Assembly: GCA_949739095.1 (NCBI GenBank)
Contig: CATIYX010000269.1
Span: 1-6,044, forward strand
DNA length: 6,044 nt
Direction: 5' to 3'
Source of the DNA: an uncultured Clostridia bacterium
GTDB taxonomy: Bacteria; Bacillota; Clostridia; RUG12999
This document shows, piece by piece, positions 5,498-6,044 of this stretch (the first letter of the stretch is position 1; every line of letters starts with the position of its first letter). The position numbers were made by a program, and so were the translations under genes. The notes below the pieces were generated by a model. That model made no database searches, was not told the origin of the DNA, and worked only from the letters and a program-made list of their open reading frames with translations.

Positions 5498-6044
5498 CTA
5501 TTCTATATATTGCCATAGCTCCGCATGAGGACTGGCAATAACTGCCGTATCCACCAGCATCCCTTCCTCTGCCGCCTGTGCACCGCCGCTTGCGACTGCA
5601 TCCTCCACGTTGGATACACTACCGCTGAACAGTGCGTAACATTTTCCGCCCATACCACGTGCAATGCGAATTTCCACAATTTCCACGCCGGAGGTTTTCA
5701 CTGCCCTATCTGCCGCCCGAATAATCGCAGCAATGGAAAATGTTTCTATGATACCAATTGCACCGCGCTGCTGCGGTTCTGCTGCGCCCACCAAAGATAA
5801 ATATACTTCTTTTTCAATGCGCCCCAACACCGTGGAATCCACCACTGCTTCGCCATATTCCCGATTGACAAACGCCACGGCATTTTCCACTTCCGCAATG
5901 CCGCCCGCAATAATTAGCACAAATTTTCCTGGGCAAATAGGCTGTGCCATGACGATTTCAACGGACACCAAATCCAAAATCCCATCGCTTACCAGATACC
6001 CTTTTGAAATGGTTTTTATCTCAATGACTCCGATTGCTTTCAAC
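5498..6044 (-). CDS. PduT-like tandem-BMC shell protein with predicted [4Fe-4S] pore, 5' end at or beyond the right edge
   Basis: A shell protein of a bacterial microcompartment. Two BMC domains follow each other: about residues 2-85 (KAIGVIEIKTISKGYLVSDG) and 94-180 (GAIGIIETFSIAAIIRAADRAVK). Such proteins form trimers that look like hexamers in the shell. The QPICPGKF segment (34-41) matches the stretch of PduT around Cys38, which coordinates a [4Fe-4S] cluster on the trimer axis; the equivalent here is Cys37. The second domain keeps RGMGGKCYALFSG (129-141), also like PduT, and the end SPHAELWQ resembles PduT's terminus. The visible 181 codons match PduT's length (about 184). The first visible codon is TTG (6043-6041); by comparison with PduT the real start is probably one or a few codons outside the window. 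No other BMC genes are visible, so they should lie beyond the right edge. Confidence 0.93.
   Translation of the reverse strand, partial: LKAIGVIEIKTISKGYLVSDGILDLVSVEIVMAQPICPGKFVLIIAGGIAEVENAVAFVNREYGEAVVDSTVLGRIEKEVYLSLVGAAEPQQRGAIGIIETFSIAAIIRAADRAVKTSGVEIVEIRIARGMGGKCYALFSGSVSNVEDAVASGGAQAAEEGMLVDTAVIASPHAELWQYIE

Noticed and set aside
5525..5800. Plus-strand open frame opposite the BMC shell gene
   Set aside because: It is antisense to a well-recognised tandem-BMC protein and lacks a ribosome site; its cysteine/histidine content is a by-product of the opposite frame.
1..6044. CRISPR array, tRNA/rRNA, insertion sequence or prophage signs
   Set aside because: No regularly spaced repeats, no RNA gene signatures, and no transposase or integrase; all intergenic gaps are under about 160 bp and are explained by promoters and hairpins.

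Overview
The window looks like chromosomal DNA from a low-to-middle GC Gram-positive anaerobe, most likely a member of the Clostridia. The evidence is strong AGGAGG-type ribosome binding sites, sigma-A style promoters with near-consensus TATAAT boxes, short hairpin-terminated transcription units, and protein sequences of clostridial flavour. This placement is inference from reading the sequence, not a database result.

Layout, left to right. (1) The 5' 348 codons of glyA (serine hydroxymethyltransferase) run leftward off the window edge. (2) A 116-bp divergent promoter region follows, containing an 18-bp inverted repeat. (3) nth (endonuclease III, a DNA repair glycosylase/lyase) runs rightward. 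(4) A perfect 17-bp inverted repeat lies between the convergent genes nth and an AraC-family regulator and probably works as a terminator. (5) The leftward AraC-family regulator faces away from (6) a rightward cytosolic glycoside hydrolase family 2 (GH2) enzyme; the two share a 142-bp intergenic region with back-to-back promoters. (7) A second strong hairpin separates the GH2 gene from (8) a leftward DeoR-family regulator. (9) That regulator lies 10 bp downstream of a leftward gene for a tandem-BMC-domain, PduT-like microcompartment shell protein, cut by the right edge.

Functionally there are three separate themes. glyA and nth are housekeeping genes. The AraC/GH2 pair looks like a self-contained sugar-responsive module that acts on an imported oligosaccharide or glycoside. 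The BMC-T/DeoR pair looks like the downstream end of a bacterial microcompartment operon lying mostly beyond the right edge. Its shell protein keeps the Cys that in PduT binds a [4Fe-4S] cluster in the pore, so the unseen locus probably carries redox chemistry and electron transfer across the shell. The DeoR sensor domain suggests control by a phosphorylated sugar, which would fit a fucose/rhamnose-type microcompartment, but the substrate cannot be decided from this window. The most promising lead is therefore at the right edge, and the unseen upstream genes are needed to judge it.
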